From positions 62,001 to 126,000 of the forward strand of contig CAWGLZ010000005.1 in the NCBI GenBank assembly GCA_963823535.1: 64,000 nt of DNA. The letters run 5' to 3'. Made by a program: the position numbers and the translations under genes. The notes beneath the pieces are model-generated. The model saw nothing but the letters and a program-made list of their open reading frames with translations, was not told the DNA's origin and did not search any database. How positions within the stretch are numbered: position 1 is the first letter of the stretch; each line of letters begins with the position of its first letter. This stretch comes from RPQJ01 sp963823535. Its GTDB lineage: Bacteria > Pseudomonadota > Gammaproteobacteria > Steroidobacterales > Steroidobacteraceae. This document shows, in pieces, positions 33,883-48,677 of this stretch.

Positions 33883-35808
33883 ATGAATGCGGTAACAGAA
33901 ATCCGGCCGCGGGGCGCCGGCGCCCGGTCCGCGGGCTCCGGGGCAGCCACCAAGGAGATCGTCACGCTCGACGAGCACGTCGTCGAGATCATGAGCGACT
34001 CCGGCGAAGGTGCGCAGAAGTGCGGCCAGTCGTTCGGCTCGATCGCTGCGCGCATGGGCAACGGCGTGTGGACCGTCGAGATCATCCCGGCCGAGATCCA
34101 GCCGCCGGCGCGCAGCGTGGCCGGCGCCAGCGGGAACCGCATCCGCATCGGGTCGAAGCGCATCACCAACGGTGGCGACGAGGCGAACCTCGCGATCGCC
34201 TTCAACGAGCAGGTGCTCCTCGGCCGCGTCAATGCAGGGGAACTCAGGCCGGGCTGCATCATCCTGCTCGAGGGCATGTGGGCCGAGAGCCCCGATCCGC
34301 GGATCGCGGCACAATACGCGGAGACTCGGGACCGCCTGCTCGGCGAGGGCTACCGGCTGTACGAGGTTCCGATGGAGCGCGAGTGCCGCGCACTCGTCTC
34401 CGACCCCCGCAAGGGCAAGAACATGTTCGTGCTGGGGATGCTGTGCAACCTCTACAGCTTCGACCTGGATCTCGCACGCGAGCAGATCGCGTTCATCTTC
34501 GGCAAGAAGTCCGAGAAGGTCATCCGCTCGAACGTCGCGCTGCTCGAGGCCGGCTGGGAATGGGCCGAGCAGAACCTCGACTTCAAGTTCCGCGTGCCGG
34601 CGGTGCGTGCCACCGAGCCGCAGCTCGTCATCAACGGCAATACCGCCCTCGCGCTCGGCGTGCTCGCCTCCGGCATGGACGTGTGCGCGATGTACCCGAT
34701 CACGCCGGCGACCTCGGCGTCGCACTACCTGAGCGACGTCTTCGAACGGGCGGGCGGCATCGTTCACCAGGCGGAGGACGAGATCGCGGCCTGCGCCTTC
34801 GCAATCGGTGCGTCCTACGCCGGCCGGGTCGCCGTGACCATTACCTCGGGGCCGGGCTACTCGCTAAAGCAGGAAGCGATCGGGCTCGCGGTGATGGCCG
34901 AGATCCCGCTGGTCGTCGTCAACGTCCAGCGTGGCGGCCCGAGCACGGGCCAGCCGACCAAGGTGGAGCAGGGCGACCTGTTCACCGTGATGTTCGGCAG
35001 CCACGGTGACGCACCCAAGGTGGTGATCGCCGCAAGCACGATCGAGGACTGCTTCTACTCCGTGATCACGGCGCGGCGCATCGCCGAGACCTTCAACATG
35101 GTGGTCGTCGTCCTCTCCGATGCGAGCCTCGCCACGGCGCAGCAGCCGTTCCCGCGGCCGCAGTTCGATCCCGACTGGCTCGCGCCGCCCATCGACCAGA
35201 ACCCCGTGCCCGAGGGGGCCCGGCCCTACGACTGGGACCCGGTCACCGGCCTCTCGCGACGCTTCGTGCCCGGGCAGCCGAACGGCATGCACACGCTGAC
35301 GGGGCTCGCGCACGACCGCTCGAGCCGCGTGGCCTACGACCCGGACATCAACGAGCAGGGCATACACGCCCGCAGCCTCAAGCTCGCGGCGCTGCAGAAG
35401 ATGCTCACGCCCCCGAAGGTCTTCGGGGACGAGGCGGGCGACCTGCTGATCGTCGGCTGGGGCAGCACGCAGGGGGCGATCGAAGAAGCCGTGGAGCGCC
35501 TGCGATTCGAGGGACACAAGGTGTCGTCGATGCACCTGAGTTTCCTCCAGCCCATGCCGGGCGGCATCAAGGAGATCCTGCAGCGCTTCCGCCGGGTGAT
35601 GACGGTCGAGGCCAACTGGTCCGACGATCCACAGGACGAGTTGATCGACGAGACGAACCGGCGCTACACGGCGCTCGCGATGCTGCTGCGGGCCCGCTAC
35701 CTCGTCGACGTCGACTGCTGGAGCGAGGTCCGCGGCCGCCCGATCAAGCCCGGGACCATCTGCGAGGTCGTCCGTCGACGCATGGCCAAGGAGGAGTCGC
35801 GCCAATGA
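33883..35808 (+). CDS. korA: 2-oxoacid:ferredoxin oxidoreductase, gamma-alpha fused subunit (KorA-like)
   Basis: A 641-residue fusion. Residues about 25-215 are the gamma domain (SGEGAQKCGQSFGSIAARMGNGVWT); the rest is the alpha (PYR) subunit with YPITPATSASHYL holding the catalytic Thr, and SGPGYSLKQEAIGLAVMAEIPLVVVNVQRGGPSTG in its expected place. It pairs with the beta subunit to split or make 2-oxoacids with CoA and ferredoxin. The gamma-alpha fusion and 2-subunit form are typical of aerobic KorAB enzymes as well as some anaerobic ones. Four bases separate it from nfnB; it overlaps korB as ATGA. Confidence 0.9.
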   Translation: MNAVTEIRPRGAGARSAGSGAATKEIVTLDEHVVEIMSDSGEGAQKCGQSFGSIAARMGNGVWTVEIIPAEIQPPARSVAGASGNRIRIGSKRITNGGDEANLAIAFNEQVLLGRVNAGELRPGCIILLEGMWAESPDPRIAAQYAETRDRLLGEGYRLYEVPMERECRALVSDPRKGKNMFVLGMLCNLYSFDLDLAREQIAFIFGKKSEKVIRSNVALLEAGWEWAEQNLDFKFRVPAVRATEPQLVINGNTALALGVLASGMDVCAMYPITPATSASHYLSDVFERAGGIVHQAEDEIAACAFAIGASYAGRVAVTITSGPGYSLKQEAIGLAVMAEIPLVVVNVQRGGPSTGQPTKVEQGDLFTVMFGSHGDAPKVVIAASTIEDCFYSVITARRIAETFNMVVVVLSDASLATAQQPFPRPQFDPDWLAPPIDQNPVPEGARPYDWDPVTGLSRRFVPGQPNGMHTLTGLAHDRSSRVAYDPDINEQGIHARSLKLAALQKMLTPPKVFGDEAGDLLIVGWGSTQGAIEEAVERLRFEGHKVSSMHLSFLQPMPGGIKEILQRFRRVMTVEANWSDDPQDELIDETNRRYTALAMLLRARYLVDVDCWSEVRGRPIKPGTICEVVRRRMAKEESRQ

Positions 35809-36761
35809 GCACTTCCACGGTCTGCCTGCATCACCTCTTCGAGGAGCACCGGGCGCTCGAGGACTACCAGAGCGGCGTGCCGCGCTGGTGCAAGGGGTGC
35901 GGCGACAACGCGATCCTCGCCGCCGTGCAGCGCCTCTGCCGGGACGAAGGCCTGAAGCCCGAGAAGACGGTCTTCGTCTCGGGCATCGGCTGCTCGAGCC
36001 GTCTGCCGCACTACATGCGCACCTACGGGTTCCATGGCATCCACGGCCGGGCGCTGCCGATCGCCGAGGGTGTCAAGCTGGCGCGCCCGGACCTGCACGT
36101 GTTCGTGAACACGGGCGACGGTGACTGCTGCAGCATCGGCACCGCGCACTGGATCCACGCGATCCGCTACAACATGAACATGACGGTGCTGCTGCACGAC
36201 AACCACATCTACGGCCTCACCAAGAAGCAGGCCTCGCCGACGTCGCCCCTCGGCACCCGGAGCAACACGACGCCCCGCGGCTCCTACCTGGACGCCTTGA
36301 ATCCGCTCACGGTGACGCTGGGAGTGCAGAACGTGTCGTTCGTCGCCCAGGCCGTGGACTGGATCCCCGAGGTGCTGTTCCAGATCGTGACGGCTGCGTT
36401 CCGCCACCGCGGACTTTCGTTCGTGCGCATCCTGCAGCGCTGCCCGGAGTTCGTCGGCAACATGTTCGAGCCCTGGGTGCACGATCCGCAGAAGACGCTG
36501 ATGCTGAGCCACGACGACGGCATCCAGCTGAGCCCGGCGCTGCAGAAGATCTACCGCAACCAGGAAAGCCACGATCCCGCGAACATCGACCGGGCCCGTG
36601 AAGTCGCCTCGATCCACGACCCGATCCCCGTGGGCATCCTGTACCGGAATCCCGCGGTCCCGTGCTACGAGGACCTGCGGCACGCGGGAATGCTGCGCAC
36701 CGCGGATACGGTGCGCCTGGCGCTGGATGCCGAGTTCGACAAATTCACGGTGTGGCCGTAA
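35805..36761 (+). CDS. korB: 2-oxoacid:ferredoxin oxidoreductase, TPP-binding beta subunit (KorB-like)
   Basis: A 318-residue beta subunit. Cluster cysteines are visible in WCKGCGDNAIL, SGIGCSSRLP and QRCPEF. The TPP/Mg motif is GDGDCCSIGTAHWIHAIRYN...N in HDNHIYGLTKKQASPTS; the YGLTKxQxSPT form is the one usual in 2-oxoglutarate enzymes rather than pyruvate enzymes, so 2-oxoglutarate is the favoured substrate, without proof. Six bases separate it from the 735-residue gene. Confidence 0.9.
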   Translation: MSTSTVCLHHLFEEHRALEDYQSGVPRWCKGCGDNAILAAVQRLCRDEGLKPEKTVFVSGIGCSSRLPHYMRTYGFHGIHGRALPIAEGVKLARPDLHVFVNTGDGDCCSIGTAHWIHAIRYNMNMTVLLHDNHIYGLTKKQASPTSPLGTRSNTTPRGSYLDALNPLTVTLGVQNVSFVAQAVDWIPEVLFQIVTAAFRHRGLSFVRILQRCPEFVGNMFEPWVHDPQKTLMLSHDDGIQLSPALQKIYRNQESHDPANIDRAREVASIHDPIPVGILYRNPAVPCYEDLRHAGMLRTADTVRLALDAEFDKFTVWP

Positions 36762-36767
36762 GAAACC

Positions 36768-38975
36768 ATGGACAGCCAATTCAAGGCACAGGTCGTCTTC
36801 CACCTCACGGGGCGGCGCCCCGCGGACGAGGGGTCGGAGGCAGTCCCGGCAGGCTTGCGGCCGGCGCTTCTCGCCCCCTATCGCCACCTCGAGGAGTTGC
36901 GCTACGACTTTCCGGTCGTGCTGGTCGCCGGGGGCGACGGCGGTGTCCGTTCGCTGTCGCAGGTGGTGGACGCCTTGTTGCGGGAACTGGCGACGCCGGG
37001 CGTTACCGGTGAGGGCATGCGTCGCCGCGTGCTCAAGGTGGAGCGGGAGATCCGCAGGCTGGTCGCGGGCGGAGCGCGAGGTCGGCTGACGCAGCTCTGG
37101 GACCGGGCCGTGGAGTCGTTGACCGCATCGGCAGACGACGCTTTCCGGCGGGATGTCGGCCAGGCCAGGGAGGCGCTCTCGCTCGACGGGGAACTGGCCG
37201 GCTGCGATGCCGGGGTGCCTGCGCGGTTCGTGCGGCACCTGTGGTCGGTGGTTCAGCAGGACAAGGCGCGTCTCGCCCGCGAGCGCATCGGCGCGCTGGT
37301 CACCCGGCTGGGCGACATCCTGCGTGCGGACTTCATGCGCTCCGACGCGGCCCTGCAACGACCTGCGCTGCAGGCCTCGTTCGGCGCGGCACACCATGGT
37401 CTGTTCGACTTCGACGCGATGTCGCGGCTGTTGTCGCGTCCGGGCCCGCGGGGTGGCCTGAAGGAGCGCCGGCGCGAACGCATCGAGCGGTCCCTCTCGG
37501 CCCTGAAGGCCCAGCGGTTCTTCCCGCCGGCGCTGCGCGCGGTCGATGCGGGTGGCGAGGAGATCCACGGTTTCTCGTTCGACGGCACGGGCCCGGCGCT
37601 CGAGGCGTTTCGCACGCGGCTGCCCGAGATGGTCCAGCTCATCAAGGCCCTGCAGATGGCCGAGCTGGAGGTTGAGGGCAACTACGTCGAGGACATGCAC
37701 GACGCCATCTTCGATGCGTTCGACGAGCAGGCCGTCACGACGCAGGACCTCGAGTTCTTCCCGGACTACCTGGTGTGCATCCAGGGCGACGATACGCAGG
37801 AGAGGGGTCGACTGACGGAGGCCCTGTCGTCCGGGGTGCCGATCAAGATCGTGGTGCAGGTTGACGACCTGCTGGAGGAGTCGGCGCTCGGCAGCGGACG
37901 CTACGCGTTCGGCCTGCGCGGCACGCAGGTCGCCAGCGCAGCCATGAGCCTCGACGAAGTCTTCGTGCTGCAGACGGCGGCATCGAACCTACTGCAGCTG
38001 AGTGAACGCGTACAGCGTGGGATGAAATACCCCGGGCCCGCGCTCTTCAGTATCTATGCCGCGCCGGATACGGGGGCGTTCCCGGCCTACCTGCGCGCGG
38101 CTGCCGCGATGCAGTCACGGGCCTTTCCTGCGTTCAGCTACGACCCCGGTGCCGGCACGGACCTCGCGACGCGCTTCTCCCTCGAGAACAACCCGCAACC
38201 CGACCGGGACTGGCCGCTGGAGCGCCTGAGCTACGCGGACGAGGACCTGCAGTCGGTCAGCGAGGAAGTGGCCTTCACTTACGCGGACTTCGCCGCCTGC
38301 GAGCCGCGTTGCGCCCGGCATTTCTGCCTGACGCCCCGCGCGACCTGGGGTGAGGAGATGATCCCGGCGCACCGGTGGCTCGAGCAGCCGCCGCGCGACC
38401 CCGCGAGCGGGGTGCCTTATGTGCTGGCGGTCGACGACGCGGAGAGTCTCGCCCGCCTGCTCGTGGACGAGCGGATGATGCGGGCCGCGATCCGCTGCCG
38501 GGAGGCCTGGCACCGCCTGCAGGAATTCGGCGGCATCCGCGATTCACGTGCCGAGCGCATGCTCGCCCGCGAGCGGCAGGCCTGGGAGGAGGAGCGTCGA
38601 CGCGACGAGCCGGCTGCGGCGGCGGTCGCCGCGACCGCTCAACCGGAGGTCGCATCCGTGCCGGCTGCGCAAGCCGCGGCGGCTGTGCCCGCCGCGGCCG
38701 TTGCCGAGGCCGAGCCCGCCCGCGATCCGGACCAACCCTACATCGAGACGATCCGCTGCTCGACCTGCAATGAGTGCACCCAGCTGAACCCGCGGATGTT
38801 CGCGTACAACGAGAACAAGCAGGCCTACATCGCGGACCTCAAGGCGGGCTCCTACAAGGAGCTGGTCGAGGCGGCGGAGAGTTGCCAGGTCTCGGTCATT
38901 CACCCCGGCAAGCCGTGGGATCCGACCGAGCCCGGTCTCGAGGATCTCGTCGAGCGCGCCAAGCCGTTCCTCTGA
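36768..38975 (+). CDS. Large protein: degenerate PFOR-like domain plus C-terminal 4Fe-4S ferredoxin
   Basis: A 735-residue protein I do not recognise as a named family. Residues about 280-520 resemble the TPP domain of pyruvate:ferredoxin oxidoreductase in order: FFPDYLVCIQGDDTQE (340-342 GDD where GDG is expected), VPIKIVVQVDD with no TPP Asn, then MKYPGPALFSIY (419-430) and AFPAFSYDPGAG, echoing the Y-x-GPSL and P-x-YRYDP parts of PFOR. The cofactor motif seems lost, so it is probably not itself catalytic. An Ala/Pro linker (about 610-655) leads to a single 4Fe-4S cluster site, Cys664, Cys667, Cys670 and Cys706. Residues 1-280 are helical, basic and unassigned. Last gene of the nfn-kor operon; it may link or scaffold the other subunits. 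Confidence 0.8.
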   Translation: MDSQFKAQVVFHLTGRRPADEGSEAVPAGLRPALLAPYRHLEELRYDFPVVLVAGGDGGVRSLSQVVDALLRELATPGVTGEGMRRRVLKVEREIRRLVAGGARGRLTQLWDRAVESLTASADDAFRRDVGQAREALSLDGELAGCDAGVPARFVRHLWSVVQQDKARLARERIGALVTRLGDILRADFMRSDAALQRPALQASFGAAHHGLFDFDAMSRLLSRPGPRGGLKERRRERIERSLSALKAQRFFPPALRAVDAGGEEIHGFSFDGTGPALEAFRTRLPEMVQLIKALQMAELEVEGNYVEDMHDAIFDAFDEQAVTTQDLEFFPDYLVCIQGDDTQERGRLTEALSSGVPIKIVVQVDDLLEESALGSGRYAFGLRGTQVASAAMSLDEVFVLQTAASNLLQLSERVQRGMKYPGPALFSIYAAPDTGAFPAYLRAAAAMQSRAFPAFSYDPGAGTDLATRFSLENNPQPDRDWPLERLSYADEDLQSVSEEVAFTYADFAACEPRCARHFCLTPRATWGEEMIPAHRWLEQPPRDPASGVPYVLAVDDAESLARLLVDERMMRAAIRCREAWHRLQEFGGIRDSRAERMLARERQAWEEERRRDEPAAAAVAATAQPEVASVPAAQAAAAVPAAAVAEAEPARDPDQPYIETIRCSTCNECTQLNPRMFAYNENKQAYIADLKAGSYKELVEAAESCQVSVIHPGKPWDPTEPGLEDLVERAKPFL

Positions 38976-39081
38976 GCCGCGACACTGATCGAAAGGATAC
39001 CGCTGCCGACAGTCCGGGCTGCGGCATGCCGGAGGTGTGGGTCGTGCCGGATGCGGACGGTGGTTTCGAACCGGCGCGCGG

Positions 39082-41781
<2,700 letters not shown>

Positions 41782-42019
41782 CTGCAGGCGGCTCCCCCGG
41801 ATGGAGATGGGCTGTTGGCGCCGGGCAGGACGCGATATCGCACATCGCAGTTCCTCGGAGCGATCCAGTACGTTGCCCGCACCTGCTTGACCGGCGCAAT
41901 CGTGGATTGCGCTGGTGCGGCTCCTTATCGGTAATTGCTCTCTACACCGCGCGCCTGGCGGGTGGAAAATAGTCTCAGAGGCGTCCGGGGGAAGAAGGAC
42001 GCCGCGCGAGGAGTCGTCA

Positions 42020-42457
42020 ATGGAAAATATCTGGGTCCTGTCCGCAAACAGCGGCCGGGCGATGATTTTCGAGGCCGAATCGCCGACGGCACCGCTGGTC
42101 CAGGTCGAGGCGCTGGTCAATCCGCCCGCCCGGGCCAAGCAGAGGGATCTCACCAGTGACCGTCCCGGTCGCACGTTCGACAGCTTCGGGATGGGTCGAC
42201 ACGCCAAGGCCGTCGAGGTCGATCCGAAGCAGGAAGAGCAGATTCGGTTCGCGAAGCTGGTGGCCGACCGGCTCGAGCAGGGCCGGGTACGAGAGGCGTT
42301 CGATCGTGTCGGACTGGTCGCGGCCCCGGAATTTCTCGGTCACCTGCGGGCCAGCCTGGGAGCATCCCTGCGGTCGGCCGTCACGTTCGAGATCGACAAG
42401 GACTACACGGCACTGAGATCCGAGGAACTCAGGGCGCGACTGCCCGAACGGCTCTGA
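42020..42457 (+). CDS. Host_attach-family protein
   Basis: A 145-residue soluble protein with the Host_attach (PF10116-type) layout: WVLSANSGRAMIFEAES at the start, the middle GRTFDSFGMGRHA, EEQIRFAKLVADRLEQGR, and a C-terminal LVAAPEFLGHLRASL with EIDKDYTALRSEELRARL. The family is named for a role in Agrobacterium attachment to plants but is common in free-living bacteria, where its job is not known. It resembles the archaeal/eukaryotic release-factor core fold. GAGGAG precedes ATG 42020. Confidence 0.85.
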   Translation: MENIWVLSANSGRAMIFEAESPTAPLVQVEALVNPPARAKQRDLTSDRPGRTFDSFGMGRHAKAVEVDPKQEEQIRFAKLVADRLEQGRVREAFDRVGLVAAPEFLGHLRASLGASLRSAVTFEIDKDYTALRSEELRARLPERL

Positions 42458-42543
42458 CGCAGCCCCGAACCTCGTGACCGCGTGAGGCGTGAATCCGGCG
42501 CCGGCGGGCGTCGCTTGCCGCCACGCCGGTGGTTGAGTTCGCT

Positions 42544-45873
<3,330 letters not shown>

Positions 45874-46010
45874 GGATGTCAGGCCCGGGGGGCGCGCAGG
45901 CTCGTCCAATGCGATCTCCTGGGTGAGGCCGGCGTAGTAGCCGGTGGACGGGGGGAATGCCACCCGTATCGTAACGCAGGCTGCGCGCCCGGTGAGATAA
46001 GCAACACCGC

Positions 46011-47330
46011 CTAGCGGTCCGTCGAGGGAACGTCGACCCGCGCCGACGCGGCGCGCAGGTGCACGTCGCGCTGCGGATAGGGAATCGTGATGCCCGCTGC
46101 GCGGAAGGCGTCCCAGATCGCGAGATACAGGTCCGAGCGTACGTTGTTGATGCCGTCTTCGGGGTCCCGGATCCAGTAGCGCAGTTCGAGATCGATGCCG
46201 CTCTCGCCGAATCCCATGACGCGTGCCGCCGGCTCGGGTGCGGGCTCGACACGCGGGTGGCTCCGGGCGGCGTCGAGCAGCAACTGCATGGCCTCGCGCG
46301 GGTTGTCCTCGTAGCTGATCTGGACCGCGAGCTTGAGCCGGATCGCGCGGTCAGCGTAGCTCCAGTTGATCACCTGCGAGGTGATGATGGTTTCATTCGG
46401 GATCAGCGTGTCCACGCCGTCGCGATCCCGGACCACGATGTAGCGGGCGCGCAGTTCGCGCACCACACCGAATCGTTCGTCAATGGTGATCACGTCCCCG
46501 GGGCGGATGGAGCGGTCGCCGATCAGGATGAAGCCGCTGACGAAATTCGAGGCGATGCGCTGCAGGCCGAAGCCGATACCCACGCCGAGCGCGCCGCTGA
46601 ATACCGTGAGCCCGCCGAGGTCGAAGCCGACCACGTTGAAGGCGAGCAGCGCCGCGAGGATGATCAGCCCGAAGCGGACCGTCTTGGCGATGCCGACGCG
46701 CAGCCCGATCGAGATCTCGCTCGCCGCCATCAGCCGGCTCTCGAGCAGCGCCCCGACGTACGCGGCGGTGAGGACGAAGACCAGCAACGTGAGGATGGCG
46801 CTCGTGGCATCCAGCAGCGAGAAGCGCGCACTGCCGACCGTGAAGGCGACGGTGTCGAGTGCGTCCCGGACAGGCTCCAGCCAGCCGAGCAGGGCGAACG
46901 CGACGAGCGTCCAGATCGCCCAGGTGATCGCGTGTTCCGACGCCTCGAGCAGCGGCCCCGGCTTCAGGACGTGCTTGAGCAGGTAGACGACGACCCGCAC
47001 GGCGACGAGCGATGCCGCGAGGATGGTCGCGATCCGCAGCAGTGCATGCGGCAGCTCCGCCGCGCTGAGCACCGCCGCGGCGATCAGCGTGCCCAGCGCG
47101 CCGAGCGCTGGCAGGATCCACCGCTCGAGTGCCACGCGTCCCAGTTCCGCGCCGCCGGCGCTCCGCCCCTCGAGCCGCGGCAGCAGGCTCCGGCGGAGGC
47201 CACGAGCCGCGAGCCAGGCGAGTCCGAACACGACGACCAGCGCCAGCACCTGCCACCACTGGCGGGGATCCTTCAGCAGTTCGACGAGGTGCACCACCCG
47301 TTCCAGTGTGTCCTGCGCCAGCTCGTTCAT
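46011..47330 (-). CDS. MscS-type mechanosensitive channel
   Basis: A 439-residue membrane protein with an extended N-terminal part (about five helices, residues 20-250) before the MscS core. The pore helix and beta domain read GALGVGIGFGLQRIASNFVSGFILIGDRSIRPGDVITI, characteristic of MscS/MscK channels, with a cytoplasmic cage after it. It releases solutes on osmotic downshock. ATG 47330 has GAGGAG nine bases before it. It precedes the trehalose synthase on the same strand with 137 nt between, so the two osmotic functions may be linked. The aminotransferase stop lies 35 bp upstream. Confidence 0.9.
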   Translation of the reverse strand: MNELAQDTLERVVHLVELLKDPRQWWQVLALVVVFGLAWLAARGLRRSLLPRLEGRSAGGAELGRVALERWILPALGALGTLIAAAVLSAAELPHALLRIATILAASLVAVRVVVYLLKHVLKPGPLLEASEHAITWAIWTLVAFALLGWLEPVRDALDTVAFTVGSARFSLLDATSAILTLLVFVLTAAYVGALLESRLMAASEISIGLRVGIAKTVRFGLIILAALLAFNVVGFDLGGLTVFSGALGVGIGFGLQRIASNFVSGFILIGDRSIRPGDVITIDERFGVVRELRARYIVVRDRDGVDTLIPNETIITSQVINWSYADRAIRLKLAVQISYEDNPREAMQLLLDAARSHPRVEPAPEPAARVMGFGESGIDLELRYWIRDPEDGINNVRSDLYLAIWDAFRAAGITIPYPQRDVHLRAASARVDVPSTDR

Positions 47331-47365
47331 GCTCCCGGTCTCCTCGAGGATCGCGTGCGGTCCCG

Positions 47366-48649
47366 TCAGCCTGTCGCCCAGTCCGCGATGCGGCGCACGG
47401 CTTCGATCGTCTCCGGCGTGTGCCGCTGCAGGAAGGCCGTGTCGACCGTCTCGCCGGTTTCCGCGGCCGCCAGGGCCTTGGCGCCATTGAAGTTCACGTA
47501 CGAAAGCCGCAGCGTCAGTTCGTCGCGCGGGCGGCCGAATACGCTGCCCGGCAGGGTCGCGACGCCCACGTCCTCGAGCAGGCGCTCGGTCAGTGTCTGC
47601 GCGTCGACCACGCCGCGGCGGACCAGTCGCTCGCGCATCGCACCGAAGTCCGGGAACAGGTAGAAGGCGCCCCCCACGGGCGGCAGCCGGCATCCCGCCT
47701 CCGCCAGCGCCCGCGCACAGGACTGGCCGAGCGCGCCGAGTATCGCGCGGCAATGGCCGAGGTACGACTCGATGTCGGGTCCGCCCTGGAATGCCCGGAT
47801 GGCGGCGTACTGGATCGGCGCACTCACCGACGTGTAGGTCTCGCTCGCGATGGAGGCCATCGCCGAACACAGCCATTCGAGCTCGGCCGGAAACGAGAAC
47901 AGGCCCAGGCGCCACCCGCCGGCGCCACACCACTTGCTCAGGCCGGTGGAGACCACCGTGCCTTCGGGGTAATGGTGGGCGATGCTGGCCGTGCGGCCGT
48001 GGTGATCGAGGTCCGCATAGATCTCGTCCGACACCACCAGGACCTGGTGACGGCGCGCGACCTCCGCCAGCGCGGCGAGTTCCGGGTCGCCGCAGCTGAC
48101 GCCGGTCGGGTTGTTCGGGTAATTCAGGATCAGCAGCCGGGGCAGACCGGGATTCGAGCGGCAGTGCGCGTCCAGCGTTTCCGGCAGGAGCTTCCAGTCG
48201 TGCTTGAAGTCGGTCGGCAGCCAGGTCACGCGACGCCCGATGATCCGCGCCTGCGGCGCGTAGGACACCCACGACGGGCTCGGGACGAGCAGCTCGCCGG
48301 CGTAGGCGAGCTGGGTCAGGAAGATCAGCTCTTTCGAACCCGGGCCGACCAGCACCTGGCGCCGCGCGCGCTCGAGTCCGTGCCGGCGGTGCAGGAAATC
48401 GGTCACAGCCTCGCGCAGCGGTCGCAGGCCGCGCACCGGCAGGTAGTCCTTTTCCGGCGCGGCCGTCCGCAGCGCCTCGACCACGCCGGGGGGCACCGGG
48501 AACGGCGACTGGCCGAGCCCCAACTTGTAGACCTTGCGTCCCTGGGCGATGAGTTCGTCGCTCAGCTCGTTGATGGCGAGCGTGGCCGAGGGCGTCAGGC
48601 CGAACACATTGGGGTTGAGGTGCGGCGAGGAGAGCAGGGATGCGGTCAT
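47366..48649 (-). CDS. Class I/II PLP-dependent aminotransferase
   Basis: A 427-residue fold-type I aminotransferase. PLP-binding Lys sits in STGLSKWCGAGGWRLG; the LNYPNNPTG and SDEIYADLD motifs hold the cofactor, and a C-terminal Arg in TLRLSYVNF binds the substrate carboxylate. The set is aspartate/aromatic-aminotransferase-like, but donor and acceptor are not decidable. ATG 48649 begins the usual family N-terminus. It lies between ClC (upstream) and MscS (downstream), all on the minus strand with small gaps, so may be co-transcribed. Confidence 0.85.
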   Translation of the reverse strand: MTASLLSSPHLNPNVFGLTPSATLAINELSDELIAQGRKVYKLGLGQSPFPVPPGVVEALRTAAPEKDYLPVRGLRPLREAVTDFLHRRHGLERARRQVLVGPGSKELIFLTQLAYAGELLVPSPSWVSYAPQARIIGRRVTWLPTDFKHDWKLLPETLDAHCRSNPGLPRLLILNYPNNPTGVSCGDPELAALAEVARRHQVLVVSDEIYADLDHHGRTASIAHHYPEGTVVSTGLSKWCGAGGWRLGLFSFPAELEWLCSAMASIASETYTSVSAPIQYAAIRAFQGGPDIESYLGHCRAILGALGQSCARALAEAGCRLPPVGGAFYLFPDFGAMRERLVRRGVVDAQTLTERLLEDVGVATLPGSVFGRPRDELTLRLSYVNFNGAKALAAAETGETVDTAFLQRHTPETIEAVRRIADWATG

Positions 48650-48677
48650 GGTTGGTGCGGTGCCTCCATACGAGCGG

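Noticed and set aside
35697..37700. Long minus-strand frame opposite korB and the ferredoxin-tailed gene
   Set aside because: Antisense to two conserved coupled genes, with compositional bias only.
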